Of a DNA stretch of 64,000 nucleotides, positions 17,819-26,447 are shown piece after piece; position 1 is the stretch's first letter, and every line of letters begins with the position of its first letter. The stretch is from UBA1413 sp964567485 (GTDB taxonomy: Bacteria; Bacteroidota; Bacteroidia; Bacteroidales; Prolixibacteraceae), in assembly GCA_964567485.1 (NCBI GenBank), contig CAZMMX010000013.1, forward strand, positions 11,786-75,785, given 5' to 3'. The translations under genes were made by a program, and so were the position numbers. The notes under the pieces are model-generated. The model was given only the letters and a program-made list of their open reading frames with translations. It had not been told where the DNA came from and did not search any database.

Positions 17819-19378
17819 ATGATAAAACTGAAAATTGATAACCGGGAAGTGGAGGTCCCCGCAGGCACGTCGGTGCTGAAGGCCGCGGAAGCCGCAGGGG
17901 TGAAAATTCCCGCCCTCTGCCTCCATAATGAACTGGACCATTTCTCCTCCTGCATGTTGTGTCTGGTCAAGGATGGCTCCGGAAGGCTCTTCCCCTCCTG
18001 TTCCGTGGCCGTGGCAGAGGATATGCAGATCGTCACCGAAGATGAGGAAGTCAGAGAGGGACGCCGCATGGCCCTGGAACTTCTCCTGAGCGAACATGTG
18101 GGCGACTGTGAAGCCCCCTGTCAGATCGGCTGTCCCGCCCACATGAACATTCCCCTGATGAACCGGCTGATCGCCGCCGGAAACTGGGAAGAGTCCCTGC
18201 GCGTGGTCAAACGCGACATCGCCCTCCCTGCCGTGCTGGGACGCATATGTCCCGCCCCCTGTGAGGGAGCCTGCCACCGCAAAACAGTCGACGAACCCGT
18301 CTCCATCTGTCTGCTCAAGCGCTTCGTGGGCGACGAAAACGACCTCCACCCCTGGCCGGTGCCCCCGCTGACCGGAAAACGGGTGGCCATCATCGGCGCC
18401 GGTCCTGCCGGACTGGCAGCAGCCTATTACCTGCGTCTCCGCGGCGTGGAACCCCACCTCTTCGACAGGGCGGTCCTGCCCGGAGGAGAGCTGCGCACCG
18501 CTATCAGCAGGGATATCCTTCCCGATGAGGTCCTCGACAGGGAAATCAACACCATCCTTTCCACCGGGGTCTTCTTTACCGGGAATACCACCATCGACGA
18601 CCGCCGCTTCGGAGAACTCAAAAACTCCTATGACGCCCTTGTCGTTGCTACCGGAAATATCGACGACATCACCAAATCTTTCCAGCTGGCGGGAACGCCA
18701 AAGGGTCTCCAGGTCACGGGAGAAGGATATGCCACTTCGGAACCCGGGGTTTTTGCCATCGGCAGTGTTCTGCGCTCCTCCCGCCTGGCGGTACGCTCGG
18801 TCGGCCAGGGTAAGGAGGTGGCCTTTGCGGTGCTTCAGTATTTCGCGGGACAGCCCATCACCGGGGAACCCCGGCTTTTCAACTCGCGGTTTGGAAAACT
18901 GCGCCCCACGGAATTCGCCGAATACCTCAAGGAATCGGTGGAGGGGAAACGCCGTTTTCCTGCCGAGCCTTCCCGGGGTTTCTCCCCCGAAGAAGCCGTG
19001 GCGGAAGCCCGCCGGTGTATGCACTGCGATTGCCGGGCTGCCGGCGACTGCCGGCTCCGCGACTTCTCAACCCGCTATGAGGCCAGCCAGAAAAGATTCC
19101 AGAGTTCCCCCCGCCGCGATATGACCAAAAAATTCCAGGCCGCAGGCATCGTCTACGAAGCCCAGAAATGCATGAAATGCGGCATTTGCGTGCGCCTGAC
19201 GGAGAAATACCGCGAGAAATTCGGACTTACCTTCATCGGCCGCGGCTTCGACGTGGAAATCGGCATTCCTTTTGACGAATCCCTCGATGCCGCCCTCGAA
19301 AAAGTAGCCCTCAAGGTGGCTCACGCCTGTCCCACCGGCGCCCTCGAACCCATAAGTTCCCCGGAAACAGGAGAGTGA
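17819..19378 (+). CDS. [2Fe-2S]/GltD-like FAD flavoprotein lacking the NAD(P)-binding domain
   Basis: 519 residues, cytoplasmic. The N-terminus is a NuoG-like [2Fe-2S] domain (Cys34, Cys45, Cys48, Cys61). A GltD-type segment with two [4Fe-4S] sites follows (CEAPCQIGCP at 97-106, CPAPCEGAC at 144-152), then an FAD Rossmann motif, VAIIGAGPAGL (189-199). In GltD and NfnB an NADPH-binding Rossmann domain with its own GxGxxA/G motif should come next. Here the chain passes from VVATGN (276-281) to the C-terminal FAD motif GVFAIGS (310-316) in under 30 residues, so that domain is missing. Further cysteines, CMHCDC (400-405) and CMKCGIC (451-457) with CP (504), suggest one or two more clusters. Probably forms a complex with the NuoE-NuoF protein and moves electrons to or from an unknown partner. 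Confidence 0.85.
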   Translation: MIKLKIDNREVEVPAGTSVLKAAEAAGVKIPALCLHNELDHFSSCMLCLVKDGSGRLFPSCSVAVAEDMQIVTEDEEVREGRRMALELLLSEHVGDCEAPCQIGCPAHMNIPLMNRLIAAGNWEESLRVVKRDIALPAVLGRICPAPCEGACHRKTVDEPVSICLLKRFVGDENDLHPWPVPPLTGKRVAIIGAGPAGLAAAYYLRLRGVEPHLFDRAVLPGGELRTAISRDILPDEVLDREINTILSTGVFFTGNTTIDDRRFGELKNSYDALVVATGNIDDITKSFQLAGTPKGLQVTGEGYATSEPGVFAIGSVLRSSRLAVRSVGQGKEVAFAVLQYFAGQPITGEPRLFNSRFGKLRPTEFAEYLKESVEGKRRFPAEPSRGFSPEEAVAEARRCMHCDCRAAGDCRLRDFSTRYEASQKRFQSSPRRDMTKKFQAAGIVYEAQKCMKCGICVRLTEKYREKFGLTFIGRGFDVEIGIPFDESLDAALEKVALKVAHACPTGALEPISSPETGE

Positions 19379-19540
19379 AATCCTCTCTGGGGAATCGGGA
19401 CGGAATCGATGGCGGGGTTTTTGATAGATTCAGGCATGGTCACTCTGCAAGGGTGCCCTCCTGTCCGGTGAAAGGAGCAGTAAATCGTAATTGAGCAGGG
19501 GTGCACCTGATTCGGGCATATCATCCCCATCAGGGCTACC

Positions 19541-20689
19541 ATGAAAAACCAGTTAACCATGAGAAATATGAGTAAATATATCGTAAAGAGCCTTGTGGTG
19601 CTCCTGCTGGGGTCCCTGCCGTGGGCCACCACCGCCCAGGAGGCGGGGTGCTGGGGGATTTTCCGCGGTAACCAGCGGCTCACCGGAAGCCTCTCGGCCA
19701 ACCTGCCCGCCAAACCCCGGCTTCTGTGGACTTACTCCACCGGAAGCATGATCAAATCCTCCCCCGTGGTGTGTGATAACAGGATCGTCACGGGCTCCTC
19801 AAACGGCACCGTCTACTGCCTCGACATGAACGGAAAACTGCTCTGGCAGTTTAAAACTTCCAACGGCATAGAAGCCCCCGCGCTGATCCACGAGGGGAAA
19901 GTATATGTCGGCAACCTCGAAGGTATCCTCTATGCCCTCGACCTCAAAACCGGCAAAAAAGTGTGGGAGTACAAAACCGAAAACCAGATCGTGGGGTCGG
20001 TGAACTGGTACAAGTCGGGAAAAACCACCCTTCTTCTGGTGGGAAGCTACGATTATTACCTCCACTGTGTCGATGCCTCCACGGGAAAGGTACGGTGGAG
20101 ATATGAGTCTGACAACTACATCAACGGCGCGGCAGCCTGCCATAACGGCATGGCCGTCTTCGGGGGATGCGACGGATTCCTTCATCTCGTCGACATCGCC
20201 TCGGGAAAGGTGGTCAGAAAGATCAACGTGGCCACCTATGTCGCCGGCTCCGTGGCCGTGGAGGGCGAAAAAGCCTGGATCGGCGATTACGACGGCAAAT
20301 TCTCACAAGTCAACATGGCGGCAGGAGCCATCTCCTGGAAATGGGAAGATGCCAAAGTGAAACTTCCCTTTATCGCTTCCCCGGCTGTGGCGGGGAACTA
20401 TGTCGTCACCGCCAACCATGATAAAAACGTTTACTGCTTCGACAAAAACAGCGGTAAAAAACTGTGGAACTTCAATACCGGGAACAGGGTGGAAGCCTCG
20501 CCCGTCATCGCCGGGAAAAACGTGGTGGCGGCCAACATGCGCGGAGACCTCTTCATCCTGCAGCTTGCCGACGGCATGGAGATATGGCGCTACGAAGTGG
20601 GATCTTCCATCATCAGCAATCCCGCCGTCGCCGGTAACCGCATCATCGCCGGGGCCTCTGACGGAAATATCTATTGCTTCGGACCCTAG
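19541..20689 (+). CDS. Secreted PQQ-like beta-propeller protein 5
   Basis: 382 residues. In-frame ATGs at 19559 and 19568 are also possible; all leave a Sec signal peptide (KYIVKSLVVLLLGSLPWA, cleavage near TTAQ). The mature protein opens GIFRGNQRLTGS and LLWTY, followed by very regular blades (YCLDMNGKLLWQF, ALDLKTGKKVWEY, CVDASTGKVRWRY, CFDKNSGKKLWNF), closer to BamB-like propellers than the other four. There is no lipobox, so I expect a soluble periplasmic protein. A 162-base gap separates it from the flavoprotein gene, and a small hairpin follows it, so it may close this transcription unit. Confidence 0.86.
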   Translation: MKNQLTMRNMSKYIVKSLVVLLLGSLPWATTAQEAGCWGIFRGNQRLTGSLSANLPAKPRLLWTYSTGSMIKSSPVVCDNRIVTGSSNGTVYCLDMNGKLLWQFKTSNGIEAPALIHEGKVYVGNLEGILYALDLKTGKKVWEYKTENQIVGSVNWYKSGKTTLLLVGSYDYYLHCVDASTGKVRWRYESDNYINGAAACHNGMAVFGGCDGFLHLVDIASGKVVRKINVATYVAGSVAVEGEKAWIGDYDGKFSQVNMAAGAISWKWEDAKVKLPFIASPAVAGNYVVTANHDKNVYCFDKNSGKKLWNFNTGNRVEASPVIAGKNVVAANMRGDLFILQLADGMEIWRYEVGSSIISNPAVAGNRIIAGASDGNIYCFGP

Positions 20690-20763
20690 ATAGAAGGTCA
20701 GAGTAACGGAAGATCCGATTCCGGAGGATCAGCAGGTCAGAATTGCATGATTTCGGAAAATCA

Positions 20764-20783
20764 GGATTCCCGTGCAGGAATCC
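20764..20783 (+). other. Small hairpin after propeller gene 5
   Basis: GGATTCC (20764-20770) and GGAATCC (20777-20783) form a 7-bp stem with a 6-base loop in the gap before the glycosyltransferase gene. No U-tract follows, so it would terminate weakly or act only as an RNA stabiliser. Confidence 0.4.
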
Positions 20784-20830
20784 CGGGGATGTGGTGAACA
20801 TAGTGTAAAGAATTACGTTATTTTTAAGTC

Positions 20831-22147
20831 ATGAACATATTACAGATCATCCCCGGCTCAGGAGGTTCCTTTTATTGCGGTAACTGTTTGCGCGACAGTA
20901 AATATGTGGATGCTCTCCGTAAAGAAGGTCATCAGGTGGTGAAAATCCCCATGTACCTTCCTCTTTTCTCCGACGAACGCGACATCACCGATGTCCCTGT
21001 ATTTTACGGGGCCGTGAGCATCTATCTGAAGCAGATGTTCCCATTTTTGCGGAAAGCCCCGGCGTGGGTCGACAAACTCCTCAATAAGGGACCGGTGCTG
21101 AAACTGGCTGCCTCCATGGCCGGGTCTACCAATGCTGCAGGTCTCGAAGAGATGACCGTGTCGATGCTGATGGGCGAAGAGGGCGAGCAGAAGGAAGAAC
21201 TCGAAAAACTGGCCGACTGGATTGCCGGGCACTGTAAACCCGATGTCATCCACCTGTCGAACGCCCTGTTGCTCGGACTGGCACACAGGATCCGCGAAAA
21301 GACCGATGTCCCCATCGTGTGTTCCTTGCAGGATGAAGACGTGTGGGTCGATGTGATGAAACCCGAGTTCCGTGAGCGCATCTGGAAACTCATGGCCGAG
21401 AAAGCCGCCGACGTCGATGCTTTCATTGCCGTGAGCCATTGGTTTGCCGGCGTCATGAAGGAACGTATGGCCCTGCCTGCCGACAAGGTATTTCCCATTT
21501 ACCTGGGAGTAGACCCCGGCGAATATGAATTCATCCCCACTTCGGGCAAGAACAGGACCCTGGGGTATATCTCGCGGTTGTGCCCTGAAAACGGCTTTGA
21601 CATTGTGGTTGACGCCTTTATACTCCTCAGGAGGCAGGCGGCACTCAGCGATGTCAGGCTCATCGTCACCGGGGGATCCACCGCTGCCGATCACCGCTTT
21701 ATCGCCACCCAGAAGAGAAAAATCGCCCGCGCCGGCCTTATCGGTGACGTCATTTTCCACGAGGAATTTGAAGGGGAGGGGAGAAGGGAGTTCTTCCGCA
21801 GGACGGCACTGGCCACGGTGCCCGTGCGCAATGGCGAGGCTTTCGGCATGTACCTGACCGAATTGATGGCCAGCGGAATTCCCATCGTACAGCCTGCCCT
21901 GGGAGCCTTCCCCGAAATCATCACCCTCTCGGGAGGCGGAAGGACCTATTCCCCCAACACCCCGGAAAAACTGGCCGATGCCTGGGCCGCCCTTCTCCAT
22001 GAACCGGCCACCCTCAACACCCTCAGCCATAAAGCCCGCGAAGGCGTCATGAAGCTCTTTAACATCCACGACCATGCCAACGAAATGATCGCCCTCTACA
22101 AAAAAGTAAAGGATAACAAAACCACCAAATCAGCACCTTCCGCCTGA
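20831..22147 (+). CDS. GT4-family glycosyltransferase
   Basis: 438 residues with a two-domain GT-B fold. Near the N-terminus are the glycine-rich loop GSGGSFYCGNC and AVSHWFAGVMKE, typical of the acceptor domain. The C-terminal half carries GYISRLCPENGFD and the GT4 donor motif GEAFGMYLTELMASGIPIVQ, with the conserved Glu pair. GT4 enzymes transfer sugars from nucleotide-sugar donors onto lipids or glycans in the cytoplasm. It lies between the propeller block and an ABC transporter on the same strand with modest gaps (141 and 45 bases), so the three could be co-regulated. Donor and acceptor cannot be predicted. The CxxC in the N-terminal loop is unusual for GT4 proteins. Confidence 0.85.
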   Translation: MNILQIIPGSGGSFYCGNCLRDSKYVDALRKEGHQVVKIPMYLPLFSDERDITDVPVFYGAVSIYLKQMFPFLRKAPAWVDKLLNKGPVLKLAASMAGSTNAAGLEEMTVSMLMGEEGEQKEELEKLADWIAGHCKPDVIHLSNALLLGLAHRIREKTDVPIVCSLQDEDVWVDVMKPEFRERIWKLMAEKAADVDAFIAVSHWFAGVMKERMALPADKVFPIYLGVDPGEYEFIPTSGKNRTLGYISRLCPENGFDIVVDAFILLRRQAALSDVRLIVTGGSTAADHRFIATQKRKIARAGLIGDVIFHEEFEGEGRREFFRRTALATVPVRNGEAFGMYLTELMASGIPIVQPALGAFPEIITLSGGGRTYSPNTPEKLADAWAALLHEPATLNTLSHKAREGVMKLFNIHDHANEMIALYKKVKDNKTTKSAPSA

Positions 22148-22192
22148 CCTTTCACGGGGAGGTTACGGAAGTGCCCTAATAACTGGGATAAC

Positions 22193-22876
22193 ATGGAGAT
22201 GCTTCTTCAATTGAACGATATTCACAAGGGATACGGAACACCGGGAAGCCATGCCTTCAGACCGGTGCTTTCAGGGCTCTCATGGAAACTGGCATCTGGT
22301 ACCCGTACCGGAATCGTGGGCCCCAGTGGCAGCGGGAAAACCACCCTTCTCAACCTTATCGGGGCCCTCGATCGTCCCGACCACGGGGAGATTATCTTCC
22401 GCGAGCGCAACATCAGTGGTTACAGCGACAGAGAACTCGCCCTTTTCCGCAACAGGGAACTGGGATTTGTCTTTCAGCAGCATCACCTCATGCCCCAGCT
22501 GTCGATGATGGAGAATGTGCTTCTGCCTCTGCTGGCCTTTAAAAGGGAGGTAACCCCCGAAGAACAGCAATGGGCTGAATACCTGCTCCGGAAAACCGGA
22601 ATCTGGGAGCAGCGGCACCAGAAACCCGGGGAACTCTCGGGCGGCGAATGCCAGCGCACCGCGGTAGTGCGTGCCCTGGTCAACAAACCCCATCTCCTGC
22701 TCGCCGACGAACCCACGGGTGCCCTCGACGAAGAGAACGCCTCCATTCTGGCCGACCTGCTCACGGGACTGAGCCGCGAAGAGGGGGTCACCCTGGTCAC
22801 CGTGACCCATTCCGCGGAACTGGCAGCCCGCATGGACTGCCTTTATCATCTCCGTAACGGACAATTAACCCTCTGA
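22193..22876 (+). CDS. ABC transporter ATP-binding protein, LolD/MacB type
   Basis: 227 residues with all nucleotide-binding motifs: Walker A GPSGSGKTT (about 43), Q-loop FVFQQHHLMP, signature LSGGECQRT, Walker B LLLADEPTGALDEE and the H-loop VTHSAE. The spacing and the EPTGALD form are those of the LolD/MacB/FtsE class, which drives extracytoplasmic conformational work in envelope biogenesis rather than solute uptake. The permease gene starts two bases after its stop, so the two form one transporter. Substrate is unknown; lipoprotein release, peptide export or envelope glycoconjugate handling are all possible. Confidence 0.92.
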   Translation: MEMLLQLNDIHKGYGTPGSHAFRPVLSGLSWKLASGTRTGIVGPSGSGKTTLLNLIGALDRPDHGEIIFRERNISGYSDRELALFRNRELGFVFQQHHLMPQLSMMENVLLPLLAFKREVTPEEQQWAEYLLRKTGIWEQRHQKPGELSGGECQRTAVVRALVNKPHLLLADEPTGALDEENASILADLLTGLSREEGVTLVTVTHSAELAARMDCLYHLRNGQLTL

Positions 22877-22878
22877 CC

Positions 22879-25800
22879 ATGTCGCGAACCCGGTTGATCT
22901 TCCGCAGCCTTATCCACTATTTCCGGCGTCATCTCATGGTGGCCCTCGGAGTAGCCCTAAGCACCGCCATCCTCACCGGCGCCCTGTTCATCGGCGACTC
23001 CATGCGTTTCAGCCTCGAAAAAATCACCCTCTCCCGCCTCGGAAATACCACTCACCTTATTTCGGTCACCGACCGCTATTTCCGTGCCGCCCTGGCCCGG
23101 GAACTCTCACAGGCGGCAGGAGTCCCCGCGGCACCTGTGCTGATGCTCGAAGGAATGGCCGTGGCTGAAGGAGGAGCCTATCGCGTTAACCACCTTACCA
23201 TCAACGGTATAGATGCACAATTCGGCGCTATTTTCCCCGGTTTTCCCACTATTCAGGGAGACCAGGTTCTCATCAGCGAAAATGTGGCCCTCCAACTGAA
23301 CGTGAAAACCGGTGACCCCATTATGGTCAGGATTGCCAAGGCTTCCCCGGTGCCCCGCAACACCCCCTTTGTGTCGGAAAAGGAGGCCACCGTGACCCTC
23401 AGGGCTACCGTGGCGGCCATTCTGCCATCGGCAGGGGCCGGACTTTTCAACCTTCGGAATTCCCAGAGCGCCCCCCATAACCTCTTCGTCTCCCTCGAAA
23501 GACTCAACAGCCTCATGGCGCTGGATGGTAAAGCCAACAGGGTGGTGGTTACCCAGAATCCCCCAACCCGGCAAATTGACTCCCTCCTCAGGGAGATCAT
23601 CACTCCCGCCGATGCCTCTCTTTTCTTGCGGGAGCTCCCCACCACCGGAGAATGGGAAATCTCCACGGAACGCATTTTTCTGGACCGGGAGACGGCACAG
23701 GCTTTTACCGCCCATGCGGGAGCCCGGCCCCTGATGACCTATTTCGTAAATTCCATCGCCACAGGGAAGAGGGAAGTACCCTATTCCTTTGCCTCTTCGC
23801 TGCCTGGGGCTTCTCTGGCCGTGGGCGATATCGTGGTCAATGACTGGGTCGCCGGCGACCTGGGCGTTGCTGCCGGGGACTCGGTGACCATGACATGGTA
23901 TGAAATAGGCCCTTTACGCCAGCTGGTAGAAAAAAACCGCCGTTTCAGGATATGCCGGGTGGTTCCCCTCGCGGGCGTATGGGCCGACAGTACCCTGATG
24001 CCGCCCCTCCCCGGAATGGCCGATGCCGGCCACTGCAGGGAATGGGAAGCCGGCGTTCCCATAGATCTCGGAAAAATAAGAGACCGCGACGAAGATTACT
24101 GGAACCGCTACCGGGGAACCCCCAAGATCTTCGTCTCCCCGGAACTGGCAGGTGAAATATGGGCCAACCGATTCGGGGAGTTCACCGCCATCCGCTTTCC
24201 CACAGAGCACTTTTCGGAACAGCAATTCCTCCGTCTCTTCCGGGAAAAGCTGACCCCGGCAGCCTTGGGCTTCTCCATCGCCGCGGTGCAGGAGTCGGGG
24301 ATGGCTGCCGCCCGCGGCGGGGTTGACTTCGGCCAGCTCTTCCTGGGACTGAGCTTCTTCCTCCTCCTGGCCGCCATTATCCTTACCGTTCTTCTGTTCC
24401 GGCTGAACCTCGAAACCAGAGAATCACAACTGGGAACCCTTCTTCATCTGGGCTTTACACCCCGGAAAGCCGCCGGCCTGCTGATGGCTGAAACTTCCGT
24501 GGTCGCCATCGCCGGAGGTGCCGCGGGGATCCCCCTGGCCGTGGCTTATGTCAGGGTCATCTTTGCCTTCCTGAATACCCTATGGTGGGATATTGTCAGG
24601 ACGCCCGTGATCTTCCTGAAAATAAACCCTTCTACCCTGGCCCTGGGCGCTTTCATCAGCCTGTTGGTGGCCCTGGGGGCCGTTGCTTTTCCCCTGAGAG
24701 GCGTCATGAAACGGCAAATCGCCGACCTCCACCGCCGTAGCGTTTCCCCTCCGTCACCCCAGGGAACTATCCGCAGAAGAGTGGCCGCCCTGCTCCTCAC
24801 CACGGCGGCACTGCTGCTGCTGCTGCTACAACTGACCGGCATCCTCACCGCCCATCCGGTTCTCTTTTTCCTTTCCGGAGCACTGCTGCTGGCAGGTATG
24901 GTGGCGGCGTTCTCCCTGCTTCTTGCCTCCCTGGAAGGAAACAGAGGGGATGCCATGACTCCCGGCCGTATGGCCCTGCGCATGGCCGCCCGCCATAGGA
25001 AAAGGTCAACAGCCATCTTTCTTCTTTTCGCTTTGGGAACTTTCATCGTCGTGGCTACCGGCGCCAACCGCCAGAACCTCTACGCCAGGGCTGCTGATCC
25101 TACCTCGGGAACCGGAGGTTTTTCGGCATGGGCAGAACTCTCCGTTCCCCTGCTCTATGACCTCAACGACCCCGCCAGAAGAACCGCCGAAGGAATCGAC
25201 ACCTCCTTTAGCGTGGTGCAGTTCAGCAGGGTCGCCGGCGACGATGCCAGCTGCCTGAACCTCAACAAAATTGACAATCCCCCGATCCTCGGCGTTAACC
25301 CCGCACTCCTGAAAGGCCGCTTTTCCTTTGCCACCGCCACCCCGGAACTGAACCCCGAAGATCCCTGGGCTTCCCTGACCAAGAGCCTTCCCGGAGGCGT
25401 CATTCCCGGCATTGCCGACCAGACGGTCATCCAGTGGGGACTGATGATGAAAATCGGAGATACCCTCCTTTACCAGGCAGAGAGCGGCGATACCCTGCGC
25501 ATCAGGCTGATCGGGGGATTGGCACCCTCCATCTTCCAGGGGTCGGTGATCATCGCAGAATCCCATTTCTACCGCTATTTCCCGACACACAGCGGTTCCA
25601 CAGCCTTCTTAACCCGGTGGGCCCCCGAAAATGAAGAGACCCTGTCGGGAGAGATCAGGGATCTTCTGCGTGATTCCGGCATTGAGATGACTCCCGCTTC
25701 CCGCAGGCTCGCCGAGTTCTCATCGGTGACCAACACCTATCTCTCCATTTTCCTGGCCCTGGGGGTCCTCGCCCTGGCCCTGGGCACGGTCGGACTGGCC

Positions 25801-26118
25801 CTGGTGGTGGCCCGAGCGATCCTCGAACGCCGTCACGAACTGGCCACTTTCCTGGCCCTGGGATTCCCCCGCAAAAAAGTGGTCCTCCACCTCTTTACAG
25901 AATACCTCTTCCTCCTCGCCGCCGGCACTGTGACAGGATTCGTGGCGGGCCTCACCGCAGTCATCCCCTCCCTGACGGGAAGCCATAACCCCATATCGGC
26001 CAGCACTATCACCCTGCTCATCCTGCTCATCCTGCTCAACGGCAGCCTCTGGATCTACCTCCTTGCCCGCTCTCTGGTCACCCCCTCAAGGCTCCTTCCC
26101 GCCCTGCGCGACCAGTAA
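22879..26118 (+). CDS. FtsX-like ABC permease, duplicated MacB/YbbP-type
   Basis: 1079 residues. One N-terminal membrane helix (about 18-36) is followed by a large periplasmic domain (to about 490), then a group of three FtsX helices (about 495-610). A further helix pair around 640-680 leads to a second periplasmic domain of about 230 residues, and three C-terminal FtsX helices end the chain (LGVLALALGTVGLALVVARA, then LFTEYLFLLAAG). This two-module layout is that of the YbbP/DUF214-type permeases, longer than usual because of the first periplasmic domain. It works with the ATPase encoded just upstream. Such type VII transporters move lipids, lipoproteins or peptides from the outer leaflet or periplasm without a classical channel. 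Confidence 0.88.
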   Translation: MSRTRLIFRSLIHYFRRHLMVALGVALSTAILTGALFIGDSMRFSLEKITLSRLGNTTHLISVTDRYFRAALARELSQAAGVPAAPVLMLEGMAVAEGGAYRVNHLTINGIDAQFGAIFPGFPTIQGDQVLISENVALQLNVKTGDPIMVRIAKASPVPRNTPFVSEKEATVTLRATVAAILPSAGAGLFNLRNSQSAPHNLFVSLERLNSLMALDGKANRVVVTQNPPTRQIDSLLREIITPADASLFLRELPTTGEWEISTERIFLDRETAQAFTAHAGARPLMTYFVNSIATGKREVPYSFASSLPGASLAVGDIVVNDWVAGDLGVAAGDSVTMTWYEIGPLRQLVEKNRRFRICRVVPLAGVWADSTLMPPLPGMADAGHCREWEAGVPIDLGKIRDRDEDYWNRYRGTPKIFVSPELAGEIWANRFGEFTAIRFPTEHFSEQQFLRLFREKLTPAALGFSIAAVQESGMAAARGGVDFGQLFLGLSFFLLLAAIILTVLLFRLNLETRESQLGTLLHLGFTPRKAAGLLMAETSVVAIAGGAAGIPLAVAYVRVIFAFLNTLWWDIVRTPVIFLKINPSTLALGAFISLLVALGAVAFPLRGVMKRQIADLHRRSVSPPSPQGTIRRRVAALLLTTAALLLLLLQLTGILTAHPVLFFLSGALLLAGMVAAFSLLLASLEGNRGDAMTPGRMALRMAARHRKRSTAIFLLFALGTFIVVATGANRQNLYARAADPTSGTGGFSAWAELSVPLLYDLNDPARRTAEGIDTSFSVVQFSRVAGDDASCLNLNKIDNPPILGVNPALLKGRFSFATATPELNPEDPWASLTKSLPGGVIPGIADQTVIQWGLMMKIGDTLLYQAESGDTLRIRLIGGLAPSIFQGSVIIAESHFYRYFPTHSGSTAFLTRWAPENEETLSGEIRDLLRDSGIEMTPASRRLAEFSSVTNTYLSIFLALGVLALALGTVGLALVVARAILERRHELATFLALGFPRKKVVLHLFTEYLFLLAAGTVTGFVAGLTAVIPSLTGSHNPISASTITLLILLILLNGSLWIYLLARSLVTPSRLLPALRDQ

Positions 26119-26214
26119 CCTCTGGGATTTTAATGAATAAATGCTTGAAATATTCTGAAACTTCTGAAAATTTTAGTAATTTTATAATTGTTAAACTTTA
26201 AAAAAGATACCACT

Positions 26215-26418
26215 ATGTCAGTATTGAAAGTTATTGAAATTATGGCATCTTCTGAAAAAAGCTGGGAAGATGCCGTGCAGAACGCGGTAAGTACTGCCTC
26301 CAAATCTCTCAAGGGCATTCGCTCTGTTTATTTGCAGGACCAGAGCGCTGTTGTTAAGGACAACAAAGTCGCGGAATTCCGCGTCACATGCAAAATAACC
26401 TTCGAAGTTTTCGATTAA
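26215..26418 (+). CDS. Dodecin-family flavin-binding protein
   Basis: 67 residues from the ATG at 26215: MSVLKVIEIMASSEKSWEDA, followed later by VRVT-like strand FRVTCKITFEVF. This matches dodecins, small proteins that form hollow dodecamers binding flavins (riboflavin, FMN) and buffering them. The serine-rich SSEKSWEDAV helix is the family's most conserved segment. The longer frame from 26188 adds nine residues without a good start context. It is followed by a BON-LysM gene. A flavin-storage role would suit a cell with several flavoprotein oxidoreductases, but that link is inference. Confidence 0.9.
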   Translation: MSVLKVIEIMASSEKSWEDAVQNAVSTASKSLKGIRSVYLQDQSAVVKDNKVAEFRVTCKITFEVFD

Positions 26419-26447
26419 CTCATTTCATCATTTATTAATTATTTTCT

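Noticed and set aside
17216..19024. 602-codon minus-strand frame spanning NuoEF and the flavoprotein gene
   Set aside because: It crosses two well-supported genes and encodes no known motif.
15452..19378. Complex I fragment
   Set aside because: No membrane nuo genes are nearby, and the third partner is GltD-like, not NuoG; the extra ferredoxin domains fit hydrogenase-type modules better.
6279..20689. Idea that the propellers are c-type cytochrome quinoproteins
   Set aside because: No CXXCH motif occurs in any of the products, so heme c attachment is not supported. PQQ binding itself is also unproven, and no PQQ synthesis genes are present.
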